This document shows, in pieces, positions 33,930 through 44,172 of a DNA stretch of 64,000 bases. This DNA is from an uncultured Flavobacteriaceae bacterium (GTDB taxonomy: Bacteria > Bacteroidota > Bacteroidia > Flavobacteriales > Flavobacteriaceae): NCBI GenBank assembly GCA_947493175.1, contig CANLQD010000004.1:310001-374000 (forward strand), in the 5' to 3' direction. Under the pieces are notes generated by a model that was given only the letters and a program-made list of their open reading frames with translations, had not been told where the DNA came from and ran no database searches. A program made the translations under genes and the position numbers. Position 1 is the stretch's first letter; each line of letters starts with the position of its first letter.

Positions 33930-36900
33930 TTAGTCGTTCATCAGTATTGCCGGCAAGCCCAATTCTTTGTACATGGTATTATACCCGGCCATCTCATCAT
34001 CGATAATGGCCTTTTGTTCCAGGTCGAATTTCTTCCATTGAGCGTTTAAATCCCTCCATCGCTCCTCGGCACCTTGGGTTACCTTAGGGTCGGCTGTATC
34101 GATATAACCCCTTAGATGCAAGAGTTGCGCGTTTAGTTTGTTGTTGAAATTGATGACATCTTGAAAGGTTTTTTGTTTAGGTTGGATGAGTTTTTGCTCC
34201 CAAGCATCGATGCGCTCAATGAGTGATTTTCCTTTCTCCAATAACTCAGAAGCTTTCTCTTTCTCTTTTAATAGTTTTGAGTAACCTTCCAATTGTGATT
34301 TGGCGGAGCGCATCGCATTGACCGATTCGTGAATCTCTTTAACAGTACGCTCAATCTCCTGTAGCAAAGCTTGTTGCTTTTTATAATCTGCTATTTTAGC
34401 CTGTACTTTTGGGTTGGGCAATAGCTTTACGGAAGTCTCTGAAGTCAATTTGTCCAAAGAGAGTTTTAGTGTGTAATCCCCTGGGCCCACCCTTGAACCT
34501 GCATGGCCACCAAATACAAATACCTTATCTATGGCGGGAAGGTTCTCTCGTCTAAAGTCCCAAGTAAAACGGTTGTAACCCTTTTTGGAGGGAAGTACTT
34601 TTGGTTTTGAGGGTCCTCCCGGCCATGATTTGAAATCTTTCGGTTTTTGATTTGTGTAGGTTCGTACCAGTATGTTGTCCTTGTAGACTTCCAAAGTCAG
34701 ATCAAGGCTATCGGCATCTTTGTCCAAATAATAATCAAGGGTTACTCCTTGTTTAGGGTTGTTTCCCAATCCAGGTAGGGGCTTGTCACTGCTACCCCCG
34801 AAGATGAGGTAGGTGTCTTTCGGGTTGAAAATTTTTACTGGGGCCTTGGGAGTTTCCATTTGTTGCAAAGCACCGAGATCATCCAAGATCCAAAAAGAAC
34901 GTCCGGCGGTCGCGGCCACCAAATCATTATCTTGAATGGCCAAATCGTTGATGGGGACTATGGGAAGGTTCAATTGAAACGGTTGCCAGTCTTGTCCGTC
35001 GTTCCAAGAAACAAAAAGCCCTGTTTCCGTACCTGCATAGAGCAACCCCTTTCGTTTTTGGTCTTCGCGAACTACCCTGGTAAATGTATGGTCGCCCGTA
35101 ATGCCGTTAACGATTTTAATCCATGTTTGTCCGTAATCGGTCGTTTTGAAAATGTGGGAGTTTAAATTCATCGACTTATAGCGCATTACGACCACATAGG
35201 CAGTAGCATTATCATGGGGCGATACTTCGATGCTATTGATAATACCGTCAGGTATTCCCGGGGGTGTCACATTTTCCCAATTTTGACCAGCATCTCTGGT
35301 AATATGTAAAAGCCCGTCGTCGGTACCTGCCCATAAAACCCCTTGTTCATGAGGCGATTCGGTCAAATAGGTAATTGTATTGTAATTTTCGCCTCCGGCG
35401 GCCTCATTGGTATAAGGGCCACCACCAGGACCGTGTTTGTCTTTTTCATTTTTGGTAAGGTCCGGACTAACAATGCTCCAGCTTTGACCCTCGTCAGTCG
35501 ATTTGAATACTACATTACCCGCGTGATAAATGGTTGAACGGTCGTGTGGCGAGGTAATGATCGGGGCGTTCCAGTTGTACCGGTATTTAGAATCTTTAGG
35601 GGCAATACTCAACCCCAATTCGGGATATTCCTTAATGGGTTTGGATTCCCGTGATTTTGCATCCCACTTATCGATATTTCCCTGATAGGTACCTCCGTAA
35701 ATGACTTCGGGATTGTCTGGGTCAAATGCCAAGAAAGCACTTTCCCCACCGGCAACGGCATACCAATCTTTCCAATCAATGCCTTGGTCATTGGTTCGGC
35801 TGGCAATGGCGACCGTAGAGTTGTCCTGTTGTCCGCCATAGATGTTGTAAGGCACCAGATGATCTGTAATTACTCGATAAAACTGGGCTGTATTCTGGTT
35901 TTGTTGGGTACTCCAGCTTTTGCCGCCATTGTTCGAAACATTGGCTCCCCCATCATTCGAATTGATTATTTTTTGATTGTCATTCGGATGTATCCAAAGG
36001 TGGTGATTGTCACCATGCGGAGTGGGGAGCGGCTTAAAGGTACGTCCCCCATCAATAGATTTGGTGACAGGAGCGTTCAATACATACACGATATTTTCGT
36101 TTTGCGGATCGGCGAATATTTCCATATAGTACCAAGAGCGGGCGATGTTGATACGGTCTTTGTTGACCTGTTTCCATTTTTTTCCGGCATTGTCTGAACG
36201 GTAGACACCTCCTTTGGTGCCCTCGGCTTCAATGACGGCAAATACCAGTTCATTATTGGCTCGGGATACAGAGATGCCCGCTTTTCCAAATTCCTTCGGA
36301 AGACCTTCTTTCATTTTTTTCCAAGTGCTTCCACCGTCGACCGATTTGTACAATCCCGAATCTTTTCCACCTGATTCCATGATCCATGGATAGCGGCGGT
36401 GTTGCCACATGGCGGCATAGAGGATCAAAGGGTTCTTCATATCCATCGATAAAGAGGAGGCGCCCGTACTTTCATTCACATAGAGTACCTTTTCCCAGTT
36501 GGCGCCACCGTCGATTGAACGGTAGATGCCACGTTGGCTAGATGGACCGTACTGCGCCCCTTGGGCCGCAATAAAAATAATATCGGGATTGGTCGGGTGA
36601 ATGATGACATCCGAAATATGACGTGTTTGGTCCAAACCGATATGTTTCCAGGTCTTTCCGGCATCAGTTGATTTGTAAACGCCGTCTCCCATGGAGGTCA
36701 TGACCCCACGAGCAGCATGTTCGCCCATCCCTGCTATAACAATATTGGGATTACTTTCGGATACTGCAATCGCCCCTACGGTACCTGTGTTTAGGAATCC
36801 GTCCGAAACATTTTTCCAGGTGATGCCGTCATCGACCGTTTTCCAGATACCCCCGCCAACTGTGCCCATATAATAGGTCATCGGTTGACCGACGACTCCG

Positions 36901-37076
36901 GAAGAAGCTACACTGCGGCCACCGCGAAACGGTCCTATATTGCGCCATTTGAGACCATGAAACAGCGAATCGTGCACAGCAACCGTCTGGGTGCTTTTTT
37001 TCGTTTTTCTTCTTTGCGGACTTGCACTAAAGGGGAATAGTACGAATGCGGCAAGTAATAAAAAGACGTATCTCAT
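33930..37076 (-). CDS. Exported VPS10/sortilin-type BNR (Asp-box) repeat protein
   Basis: 1048 residues, signal peptide ending near FPFSASPQ. After a basic linker the motif [19 protein letters not shown] begins a repeated beta-propeller region with Asp-boxes such as [31 protein letters not shown] and [12 protein letters not shown]. From about residue 760 a beta-sandwich part ([30 protein letters not shown]) precedes a coiled, helical end. It is a paralogue of the edge-cut protein at 1-2656. Ligand unknown; often annotated as a glycosyl hydrolase with no catalytic support. It is 48 bp from the M20-type amidohydrolase gene. Confidence 0.9.
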   Translation of the reverse strand: MRYVFLLLAAFVLFPFSASPQRRKTKKSTQTVAVHDSLFHGLKWRNIGPFRGGRSVASSGVVGQPMTYYMGTVGGGIWKTVDDGITWKNVSDGFLNTGTVGAIAVSESNPNIVIAGMGEHAARGVMTSMGDGVYKSTDAGKTWKHIGLDQTRHISDVIIHPTNPDIIFIAAQGAQYGPSSQRGIYRSIDGGANWEKVLYVNESTGASSLSMDMKNPLILYAAMWQHRRYPWIMESGGKDSGLYKSVDGGSTWKKMKEGLPKEFGKAGISVSRANNELVFAVIEAEGTKGGVYRSDNAGKKWKQVNKDRINIARSWYYMEIFADPQNENIVYVLNAPVTKSIDGGRTFKPLPTPHGDNHHLWIHPNDNQKIINSNDGGANVSNNGGKSWSTQQNQNTAQFYRVITDHLVPYNIYGGQQDNSTVAIASRTNDQGIDWKDWYAVAGGESAFLAFDPDNPEVIYGGTYQGNIDKWDAKSRESKPIKEYPELGLSIAPKDSKYRYNWNAPIITSPHDRSTIYHAGNVVFKSTDEGQSWSIVSPDLTKNEKDKHGPGGGPYTNEAAGGENYNTITYLTESPHEQGVLWAGTDDGLLHITRDAGQNWENVTPPGIPDGIINSIEVSPHDNATAYVVVMRYKSMNLNSHIFKTTDYGQTWIKIVNGITGDHTFTRVVREDQKRKGLLYAGTETGLFVSWNDGQDWQPFQLNLPIVPINDLAIQDNDLVAATAGRSFWILDDLGALQQMETPKAPVKIFNPKDTYLIFGGSSDKPLPGLGNNPKQGVTLDYYLDKDADSLDLTLEVYKDNILVRTYTNQKPKDFKSWPGGPSKPKVLPSKKGYNRFTWDFRRENLPAIDKVFVFGGHAGSRVGPGDYTLKLSLDKLTSETSVKLLPNPKVQAKIADYKKQQALLQEIERTVKEIHESVNAMRSAKSQLEGYSKLLKEKEKASELLEKGKSLIERIDAWEQKLIQPKQKTFQDVINFNNKLNAQLLHLRGYIDTADPKVTQGAEERWRDLNAQWKKFDLEQKAIIDDEMAGYNTMYKELGLPAILMND

Positions 37077-37123
37077 AAGATGGTGTTTTCAGGGGGTTGT
37101 ATTAATTTGATCATACGAAACGA

Positions 37124-38413
37124 TTATAGCTTCCTGTCCAAGGCCAGTATGGTTTGCAACAGTACATTGGCCCCATTGGCCATATCTTCTGGAGACGTAT
37201 ATTCTTTGGGGGAATGACTGATGCCTCCTTTGCTGGGAACGAAAATCATTCCGGTTGGGGCAATGGTGGCCATGTCTTGGGCGTCGTGTCCGGCACCACT
37301 GGGCATTTTATTTGTAGACAGTCCTAATTTTTCGGCGGATCTCCTGATTTCTTTTTGAATGGAAGGGTCTGTAAGTGCCGGATCGGCAGTGGTATCAAGT
37401 GATCGGAATTCAATGGAAACCTTCGAGGTTTTAGCAATTTCTTCCCCTTTCTCTTCAATCGCTTGAAACACTTTTTCAATGACATCGGCGGAAAGGTCTC
37501 TTATTTCCAAGCTGGTAATTACCTTTCCTGGAATGACATTCGGAACACCTGGCTCGGCCTTGATCCGCCCTACGGTGCCCACTTGGTTCCCTTCAAAACT
37601 ATTGGTGATTTCGTTGACCGCAACAATAAATTTCGCGGCGGCTAAAAGCGCATCTTGCCTAGCATCCATAGGGGTAGTACCGGCATGATTGGCAAAGCCG
37701 GTAAATTCAACATCCCACCATTTGAGACCGACAATGCCTTCCACCACTCCGATGTCAAGTTCTTTTTGCTCTAAAATTCCGCCCTGTTCGATATGGAGTT
37801 CCAGAAAGGCAGCCATGGCTCCTTTGTCGCGTTTAACTTCTGCAATACGTGTAGTGTCCCCACCTAGGCGCATGATACCTTCTCCCATCGAAAAGCCTGT
37901 GCTATTGACTACTTCAAAAGCCTTGTTGCTGAGATGTCCGCTCATTGCGCGGCTCCCCATGACCCCACCCTCCTCATTCGAAAAAACAATCACCTCCAAG
38001 GGGTGTTTGGTCCGTATGTTGTTCTCGTTTAGGGTCTCGATAACTTCCAAAGCGGCCATAGCACCTAAACAACCATCGTAATTGCCGCCATTTGGTACCC
38101 GATCAATATGGGATCCAAAGGAAATCGGTTTCAAGTCCTTTTTGCCCTTTCGGATTCCAATAATATTTCCGGCAAAATCGATATAGGTATCGAGGCCAAG
38201 GTTCACCATGGTGTTCATGACCCATTTTTGGGCTTCAATATCGGCATCACTAAAGGCAACCCGTTCGGTCTCCCCATTTTCTTGAAGTCCGTATTTCGCA
38301 AGTTCCATAATCCTGTTTTCCAAGCGTCCTTGGTTAATAGTGGGCTTGGGTTTTTGTGCGGGTAAGGTGCTACAAACGAAGCATAACAACAGGGAGAATA
38401 AACGAAAAGGCAT
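37124..38413 (-). CDS. Secreted M20-family amidohydrolase (allantoate/N-carbamoyl-amino-acid hydrolase-like)
   Basis: 429 residues with a signal peptide (MPFRLFSLLLCFVCSTLPAQ). Zinc-binding and dimerisation motifs of the HyuC/AllC branch are present: FGSHIDRVPNGGNYDGCLGA, VFSNEEGGVMGSRAMSG, FLELHIEQGGILE, NHAGTTPMDARQDALLA and SGAGHDAQDM. It hydrolyses an N-carbamoyl or ureido bond; the substrate is unknown. Export is unusual, since characterised relatives are cytoplasmic, though a secreted subgroup exists in Bacteroidetes. It stands between the BNR protein and the pigment cluster. Confidence 0.85.
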   Translation of the reverse strand: MPFRLFSLLLCFVCSTLPAQKPKPTINQGRLENRIMELAKYGLQENGETERVAFSDADIEAQKWVMNTMVNLGLDTYIDFAGNIIGIRKGKKDLKPISFGSHIDRVPNGGNYDGCLGAMAALEVIETLNENNIRTKHPLEVIVFSNEEGGVMGSRAMSGHLSNKAFEVVNSTGFSMGEGIMRLGGDTTRIAEVKRDKGAMAAFLELHIEQGGILEQKELDIGVVEGIVGLKWWDVEFTGFANHAGTTPMDARQDALLAAAKFIVAVNEITNSFEGNQVGTVGRIKAEPGVPNVIPGKVITSLEIRDLSADVIEKVFQAIEEKGEEIAKTSKVSIEFRSLDTTADPALTDPSIQKEIRRSAEKLGLSTNKMPSGAGHDAQDMATIAPTGMIFVPSKGGISHSPKEYTSPEDMANGANVLLQTILALDRKL

Positions 38414-38498
38414 GTGTTACATAATTTGCCTTTAAAGTATGAAATATAATTTATTGGGAGACCGCTATCAATACCGAAATATTCCTTGGTGTTTCGGT

Positions 38499-39791
38499 CT
38501 AATTTCTCAAGTCTATGACGCTTATGGGTTTTCTGCCCAATTTTGACGATCGAAGCTTTTGAATTTCTTGGATAGATCGGAATTCGATGGAAGGGGTAAC
38601 CCTGAGCTTGGAACGAAAGTGGTCTTTGATTCGGTGTAACAAATCATCGGAAGATACTTTTGTAGCGATTTTGATGCGTATTTCGTCTGTGCCGATATCG
38701 TTGTGATAGATTTCAATGACAAAACTGTCTACTTCGGTAAAATCGTTCAGGGCGTTGTGCATTGCCGGGGGGTATAGGGTGGTACCCTTGTATTTGATCA
38801 TTTGCTTTTTTCGTCCAAGTACGGGACCTAGCCTAGGAGAGTTTCGGCCGCAGGGGCAGGGTTCCATATGGGCCGCTATGATGTCTCCGGTCTTGAATCG
38901 GATAAGGGGCATGGCCTCGACACCTAAGGTGGTAATCACCAATTCGCCTTCGCTCCCAATGGGAACGGGATGTTCATTTTCATCCAGTATTTCCGTGATG
39001 ATCAATTCGGGATGCAAATGACCGCCTTGCTGCTCGCTACATTCGGTAAACGCAGTGCTCATCTCGGTAGAGGCATAGGTAGAGTAGAGCTCAATATCCC
39101 AATCGGCTTTGATTTTCTGGCCCAGTACGTTGAGCGAAAAATCAGGATTACGCAAGGGTTCCCCGATACAAATGGCTCCTTTAATACCCGATTCGGATAA
39201 CGGGATGTCGTTGTCTTGGGCATATTGGATCAATTTCAACAGAAAAGACGGTACCACGATCAAAAATGTTGGTTTGAACTTTAAAATGGTATCCCACTGC
39301 AGTTCGGGAATACCGGCTCCGACCCGAATGATGCCCGCTCCCAGTTTTCGAACACCAAGGAAATAAGCCAAACCTGCCATAAACCGTCGGTCCATGGTGG
39401 TGGTGAGCTGTAAGATATCGGTTTCCCCGACGCCGGCGCAGGCGAACGAAATAGCTTCATTGTATGCCAGACGGTCCAAGTCCTTGTCGGTAAGTCCGAT
39501 TGTGACGGGCTCTCCCAAGGTGCCAGATGTAGTCACAAAATCGATGATCTTTGATTTGGGGACGCACAAAAAATCATCGTTGTATGCTTGCAAGTGGTCT
39601 TTGGTCGTTGTTGGGATTCGAGTGAGGTCTTCTAAGGAATTAATAGCTAGGATGTCGATTTTATGCTGTTTGAAGAGCCTTCTGTAATAGGGGGAACGTT
39701 CGGTTACGTACTGTAATACCTCCTTTAGCTTTTCTTCTTGGAAGGATTTGATCTTAGCGGGAGCCGCTTTTTCTATTTCGGGAATCTTCAA
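38499..39791 (-). CDS. PaaK-like adenylate-forming ligase of the pigment cluster
   Basis: 430 residues of the phenylacetate-CoA ligase/AMP-binding class: phosphate-binding TTSGTLGEPVTIGLT, then IKGAICIGEPLRNP, YSTYASTEMSTAFTECSEQQGG and a C-terminal domain after GRKKQMIKYKGTTLYPPAMH. In flexirubin and aryl-polyene clusters such an enzyme activates the aromatic starter acid as an AMP ester for CoA or ACP; the acid is not determined. The start overlaps the C45 gene stop by 4 bp, tying the two together. It is the last gene of the cluster in this window. Confidence 0.85.
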   Translation of the reverse strand: MKIPEIEKAAPAKIKSFQEEKLKEVLQYVTERSPYYRRLFKQHKIDILAINSLEDLTRIPTTTKDHLQAYNDDFLCVPKSKIIDFVTTSGTLGEPVTIGLTDKDLDRLAYNEAISFACAGVGETDILQLTTTMDRRFMAGLAYFLGVRKLGAGIIRVGAGIPELQWDTILKFKPTFLIVVPSFLLKLIQYAQDNDIPLSESGIKGAICIGEPLRNPDFSLNVLGQKIKADWDIELYSTYASTEMSTAFTECSEQQGGHLHPELIITEILDENEHPVPIGSEGELVITTLGVEAMPLIRFKTGDIIAAHMEPCPCGRNSPRLGPVLGRKKQMIKYKGTTLYPPAMHNALNDFTEVDSFVIEIYHNDIGTDEIRIKIATKVSSDDLLHRIKDHFRSKLRVTPSIEFRSIQEIQKLRSSKLGRKPISVIDLRN

Positions 39792-41530
39792 TGTAACCGT
39801 CGTTTTAGTCTACGAATATAGCGTTCTACCCGATTTCGGTCAGGAATTGTTGTAATTTCTTTGGTTGCTGCCTTTTTAAATGCTTGGAGTGCTACGGTAT
39901 CATATCCTTTTTGATAGTAATACAGTCCAATGAGATAATGCGCTTCCCAAAAATCGGGATTGCTTTCTTCAAAGGTTTTCAGCACCTCGGGTTCCAAACG
40001 AGAACCTTTGGCCAGTGCTGCCGAAACCTGTCTTGATAAGGTTCTATAGACCTCATAATCGCGATAAGCTTCTGTTTCTAAAAAAGGATCTTTTGCAATG
40101 TTCAATTTACTCTCAGCAACAGAACTTGCCTGTGGGTTGCTATTTCCTTCCTTAAATATTTCTTTCAAATCATAGGCGACAAATTCCCCTAATTGATAGG
40201 GATTGCTCGATACCCAGACCAACAAATCTTCTGGTTGGAATACGATGCCATGATGGGCCATTAATTGGTTCAGGGCTTTTTCGTTGCCATAGCCTATGGC
40301 TTTTTCGTCCAAGCCTTCCCGATCGCGCAGTAGATCGACCGCCAACCGTGGAGTCATTTTTGACTGTTCTCCCAACAGCTCTTCCATACGTTCGTAGCGA
40401 TATTGGGAATGACTTTCCAATATATGTTTTTGGTTGTCTTTATCGTCTGCGTAAGCTTCACTTTGAAAGTGGTTGGAACAAATGAGTTCGTTGGAGTTAG
40501 CGACTTCATAGACTCCGAACTTTTTGGGAGACACCTCAATTATCGCTGCTTTTTTGTCTTTGGCGCTTCCGACAAAAATAGACTCGGATACGAATACTTG
40601 GCGTTTTTTGGCAATGGCGGTGGCTTCGTCTATGGTAGAGGCGTACTGCAGTATTTCTCGAGTCACTAACGAAATAGGGGTTTTAGCGACCAACGGAATC
40701 GAGGATTTACCGGCATTGATCGTTACGGTTAATCCTTGGTCGTTCATGCCAGATAACACGCCTATAAAGCCTCCCCAGGTAACCGACATAAAGTTGTGCC
40801 CTTCATCGGGCGATACAAAGGCAATGATCTTGTTCTTGGCAAAGTCGTCTCCCGCATAAAAATCAAAATTACGACCGATGAGCAATTTTCCATCGGTTGT
40901 TTTGTCTCCCCAAGCGGCAAAGGAAGAACAACCGACCAATGCTAAATCCTGTAGCGCATGCCCGATGTCATGCGCCCCATGAAAATAGAGCACACGTGGG
41001 TAAGGTTCGGCTATATAGTCATAATCCTTGGAGGCATATTGCGAAAGCCCATAAATCTCTGTTTTGAACTGTTCGTCGATGTTTAGGTACATCTTTCGAT
41101 TGTACCACGCCAAAAACTTTTTTAGGAGCTTTTGCTTTCCTTTTGAAGGGACCAATTCATTGATTTTGTCAATAAAAGTACGTTCTTGAAATTGGAAGAG
41201 TTCTTGCGTAAGACTTCCGGTCTTAAGCCCTATTTCGAGTGGATTGCCATCTACATACAATTCCCAGAGACCTTGTTTGTTTTTGGTAAGGAAGTTGTTT
41301 CCCAAGCTAAAGGTGGAATCGGTAAGTTGCTGGCGTTCTGGAATTTCAGTCTTATATTGACTTGTTTTTGGAATATCCTTAAGTGATTTTTTAACGCCAC
41401 AGGAGGTCAATACGAAGAAGACAAGTAATTGTACCGAGACGAATCCTATTGAGCATTTAAACCATCTTTTTCTTACCCTTCCAATAATGGTGGGTTTCGC
41501 CTGTGGCTTAAGCAGTACTTGTTTTATCAC
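39788..41530 (-). CDS. Lipid-anchored C45-type Ntn-hydrolase of the pigment cluster
   Basis: 580 residues. A hydrophobic segment with lipobox LTSC gives lipidation at Cys44 after a basic start. The Ntn core follows: LVGCSSFAAWGDK with candidate nucleophile Cys201, then LLIGRNFDFYAGDDF (Arg220-Asn221-Phe222-Asp223), GMNDQGLTVTINAG, and IVEVSPKKF-like AIIEVSPKKFGVYE. The C-terminal 100 residues are helical and TPR-like (ESNPDFWEAHYLIGLYYYQKGY). Acyl transfer or deacylation at the periplasm or outer membrane is the expected chemistry. It sits between the cupin gene (2 bp) and the ligase (4-bp overlap), so it belongs to the cluster. Confidence 0.85.
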   Translation of the reverse strand: MIKQVLLKPQAKPTIIGRVRKRWFKCSIGFVSVQLLVFFVLTSCGVKKSLKDIPKTSQYKTEIPERQQLTDSTFSLGNNFLTKNKQGLWELYVDGNPLEIGLKTGSLTQELFQFQERTFIDKINELVPSKGKQKLLKKFLAWYNRKMYLNIDEQFKTEIYGLSQYASKDYDYIAEPYPRVLYFHGAHDIGHALQDLALVGCSSFAAWGDKTTDGKLLIGRNFDFYAGDDFAKNKIIAFVSPDEGHNFMSVTWGGFIGVLSGMNDQGLTVTINAGKSSIPLVAKTPISLVTREILQYASTIDEATAIAKKRQVFVSESIFVGSAKDKKAAIIEVSPKKFGVYEVANSNELICSNHFQSEAYADDKDNQKHILESHSQYRYERMEELLGEQSKMTPRLAVDLLRDREGLDEKAIGYGNEKALNQLMAHHGIVFQPEDLLVWVSSNPYQLGEFVAYDLKEIFKEGNSNPQASSVAESKLNIAKDPFLETEAYRDYEVYRTLSRQVSAALAKGSRLEPEVLKTFEESNPDFWEAHYLIGLYYYQKGYDTVALQAFKKAATKEITTIPDRNRVERYIRRLKRRLH

Positions 41531-41532
41531 TT

Positions 41533-42399
41533 TTAGATTAAGTTCTTCTCCGTTCGTTTGATTGCCAGTTCCTCCTTATAATCTAACCATTTTTGTCCCC
41601 AGTATTTTCTGGTGAAATTGTCAATGTTTCGCATAATCAATACATTGTACAACATGGTGGCGAAACGCCCCGGCTTTCTGGGCAGGGCTCGTAAGGTCAT
41701 CGAGAAACCACCGTTCAAATAACGAATGGAATGCCAGTAACCGCTCGGCATATACAGTGCATCTCCATGTTTCATTTCAGCTCTAATGCCTTCGGCATAT
41801 TGTAAGGCGGGGTATTTGTCAAAATCGGGATTATCCATATCAATGTCCTCGATATTGTGTATCGAAAAGGGAACCTTGTATAGATATTTAGTCTGGGCAG
41901 GTGAAAAGAGTGTAACGTTCTTGTCTCCATCAAAATGAAAATGCATGCTGTCGGGGAGGTCGATATCGTAGTGCATAAAGACCTTGCTTTCCCCACCGCC
42001 AAAGAAAAGGGCGGGCAATTTTTTAAAGAATTTGAGACCGATATCGGGATACTCGAAATCTTCTAGCAGCTCTGGCATTTCTTTCAAAATGTTGTAAAAG
42101 AAAATACGTAGGTCTGTAGGTTGGGTCTTTAGAATTTCAATGTACTCATGAAGCTTCATCTCTTTTACTGGGGCATAGACACTCTCTTTATCCTTGGCCG
42201 GCTCGTTGTTGTAGAGCGGTACAATTTGGTCCCCGGCTCGTTCTTGTACATAGTCAAGCTTCCATTTTGTATAGGCGGGCCAGTCTTTGGTAAGGCCCGT
42301 AATCAAAACAGGTATCTGAGGCTTATAGAAATTTTCTACAAAATCCTTTTTTGAAATATGTTCGACCCGTGTTACCGGGCTGGTTTTAAACTGTCCCAT
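41533..42399 (-). CDS. JmjC-like cupin (Cupin_8) protein
   Basis: 288 residues. A cupin core with Fe(II) ligands is readable: MHYDIDLPDSMHFHFDGDKN gives His143-x-Asp145 and DALYMPSGYWHSIRYL gives His223. The start, VTRVEHISKKDFVENFYKPQ, is the standard Cupin_8 opening. Members are 2-oxoglutarate-dependent oxygenases that hydroxylate proteins or small molecules; a pigment-modifying step is an inference. The gene is 2 bp ahead of the C45 gene and has a short repeated leader in front. Confidence 0.85.
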   Translation of the reverse strand: MGQFKTSPVTRVEHISKKDFVENFYKPQIPVLITGLTKDWPAYTKWKLDYVQERAGDQIVPLYNNEPAKDKESVYAPVKEMKLHEYIEILKTQPTDLRIFFYNILKEMPELLEDFEYPDIGLKFFKKLPALFFGGGESKVFMHYDIDLPDSMHFHFDGDKNVTLFSPAQTKYLYKVPFSIHNIEDIDMDNPDFDKYPALQYAEGIRAEMKHGDALYMPSGYWHSIRYLNGGFSMTLRALPRKPGRFATMLYNVLIMRNIDNFTRKYWGQKWLDYKEELAIKRTEKNLI

Positions 42400-42403
42400 T
42401 TTT

Positions 42404-42463
42404 CAAATACAAGTTCAAGTGTCAAGTTTAAACACAAATTCAAAAGTCAAATACAAATGCAAG
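42404..42463 (-). repeat. Short-period CAA-rich leader upstream of the cupin gene
   Basis: The forward strand repeats the unit CAAATACAAG/CAAATACAAATG at 42404 and 42448, with similar TCAAG, ACAAATTC and TCAAAAG blocks between. On the transcribed strand this is a run of TTTG and CTTGA blocks directly before the start codon, the form of the -7 element. It may be slipped-strand repeat sequence or a multi-promoter leader. Confidence 0.4.
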
Positions 42464-42554
42464 AATCACGAACATCAATAGAGTAAAGGGCAGGTGATTA
42501 ATTTATTTACCTATTTCTACCCTTCTGGTTTCGTATTTCTAATTTTATACTTTT

Positions 42555-44102
42555 TCACTCTTCTAACGCCGTTTCTGGCAACTCCGCTCCTTTGGTAATT
42601 TTGTTCAGGAGGTATTCTCCGCCCAATATCTCGGAACAGGTGAGCACGCCACTAATGGTTACCCCAAGGATACCATGCATATTGAGACTTTGGCCCGTAA
42701 AAAACAAGTTGGGGATTCGCGTGCGGGGCGAAATAAATGATTTTAGCGGGTTGGCCACATCTTTTACATACCCATACATCGATCCTCGGTTGCAACCAAT
42801 GTAATCTCTGTAAGACAAAGGTGTAGAGGTATGTACCGATTGAATGCACTCCCGAATGTTCGGAAACTTCTTTTCCAATTCGTCAAGGAAAACCTGGGTC
42901 TTTACTTTTTTGAATTCCTCATAGGTTTCCCCTCGGCTGTTTTTGCTTGCCACTGTGTTAAAGGTATCGGCCCAAGGTGCTACTTCCTCATAACGCATAT
43001 ATGAGATGGCGGTTAGCTGATCGCCCCATTCATCTTGGTTTTTACGAACCCCCATAGATACCATGTAGGTTTCGGGCCAGCTTTCTTCTGTATATTGATG
43101 GCCGTTCCAAACGGCATTATAATTTTTAAAATGGTAGTAGTTTTTATTCAGATAAGGGAATGTTTTAGGCTTCAACACAATATGGATACTGAAGGCCGAA
43201 ATGGTACTGTCGATTTCTTCGATACGTTTGCCGTAGGATTTTCGAAAATGTTGCTCTCCCACTAGTTTTACAGTAGTCTTGGGTTCGATGTTCGAGATGA
43301 AAAGGTCGCCTTTGACAACATTGCCTTTGTTGGTAGAGACGGAAACCACCTTTTTATCGGCTACCTCAAAATCGATTACTTCTTGATGCTTGTAGGCCTC
43401 ACCGCCATGCTCTTTTAGTTTTCTGATGAGCCTTTTGGTTATTTGACTACCACCATCCGCGCAGCGATAGGCACTTTCGATATACGAATTCACCGAAAGC
43501 GCGTGCACATAAAATGGGCTCTTTTCCGCATCACCCGCATACAAAAGGTTGGAACCGGCCAGCACCGCTCTGAGTTTTTTGTTCTGTGTGAGGGAATCGA
43601 TATAGGGTTTCGCAGGGGTGGCGAACATGTCGGAATCCTCATAATAAGGCTTACCGATTTTTAAATTGTACAACGGAAACTTTTTACAGGTTTCGCGCAG
43701 TTTGGCCGTATAAGTTTTAATGGCTTTGACCTCTTCGGGAAATTGAGCGATAAGACTGTTTTCAAAATTCTCGTACCCTTGGGCATGGGGGTATTCGCTG
43801 GGGTCATCGTCGAAGGTGATGATATCAAAGCCGTCTTTGTTGAGTTGTTTGAATTCCAGCCCTTCCAAAATGCCCAAATACTCAAAATAACGATATAGGT
43901 TTTGGCCTTTGGAGAGCCCACCTAAATAATGCACCCCCGTGTCAAAAATGGTTTTTTCCCGTACAAAGGTTTGCAGATTGCCTCCATACTGGTTATTTTT
44001 CTCGAGCACACAGACCGATTTTCCTTCGCGCGCTAAAATATTGGCCGCTACGAGACCGCCCATACCACTGCCTATAACTACTACATCGTAGTGCTCTTTC
44101 AC
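42555..44102 (-). CDS. Phytoene-desaturase-like FAD oxidoreductase (flexirubin type)
   Basis: 515 residues. The FAD site is VVVIGSGMGGLVAANILAREG with KSVCVLEKNNQYGGNLQTF; the C-terminal FAD motif is NLFFTGQSLNMHGILGVTISG. The length and SNIEPKTTVKLVG middle region fit the carotenoid/retinol saturase (CrtI-like) group. In flexirubin clusters a gene of this type introduces or reduces double bonds, or hydroxylates the ring; the precise step is unproven. It lies within the pigment run, 155 bp from the cupin gene and 70 bp from the sulfurtransferase gene. Confidence 0.88.
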   Translation of the reverse strand: MKEHYDVVVIGSGMGGLVAANILAREGKSVCVLEKNNQYGGNLQTFVREKTIFDTGVHYLGGLSKGQNLYRYFEYLGILEGLEFKQLNKDGFDIITFDDDPSEYPHAQGYENFENSLIAQFPEEVKAIKTYTAKLRETCKKFPLYNLKIGKPYYEDSDMFATPAKPYIDSLTQNKKLRAVLAGSNLLYAGDAEKSPFYVHALSVNSYIESAYRCADGGSQITKRLIRKLKEHGGEAYKHQEVIDFEVADKKVVSVSTNKGNVVKGDLFISNIEPKTTVKLVGEQHFRKSYGKRIEEIDSTISAFSIHIVLKPKTFPYLNKNYYHFKNYNAVWNGHQYTEESWPETYMVSMGVRKNQDEWGDQLTAISYMRYEEVAPWADTFNTVASKNSRGETYEEFKKVKTQVFLDELEKKFPNIRECIQSVHTSTPLSYRDYIGCNRGSMYGYVKDVANPLKSFISPRTRIPNLFFTGQSLNMHGILGVTISGVLTCSEILGGEYLLNKITKGAELPETALEE

Positions 44103-44172
44103 CGCTTTTGCAATTTTTTTAGGCTATAAAGTTATCATTTTGTCCCTTAGAAACGAAACAGTTGGTAATCGT

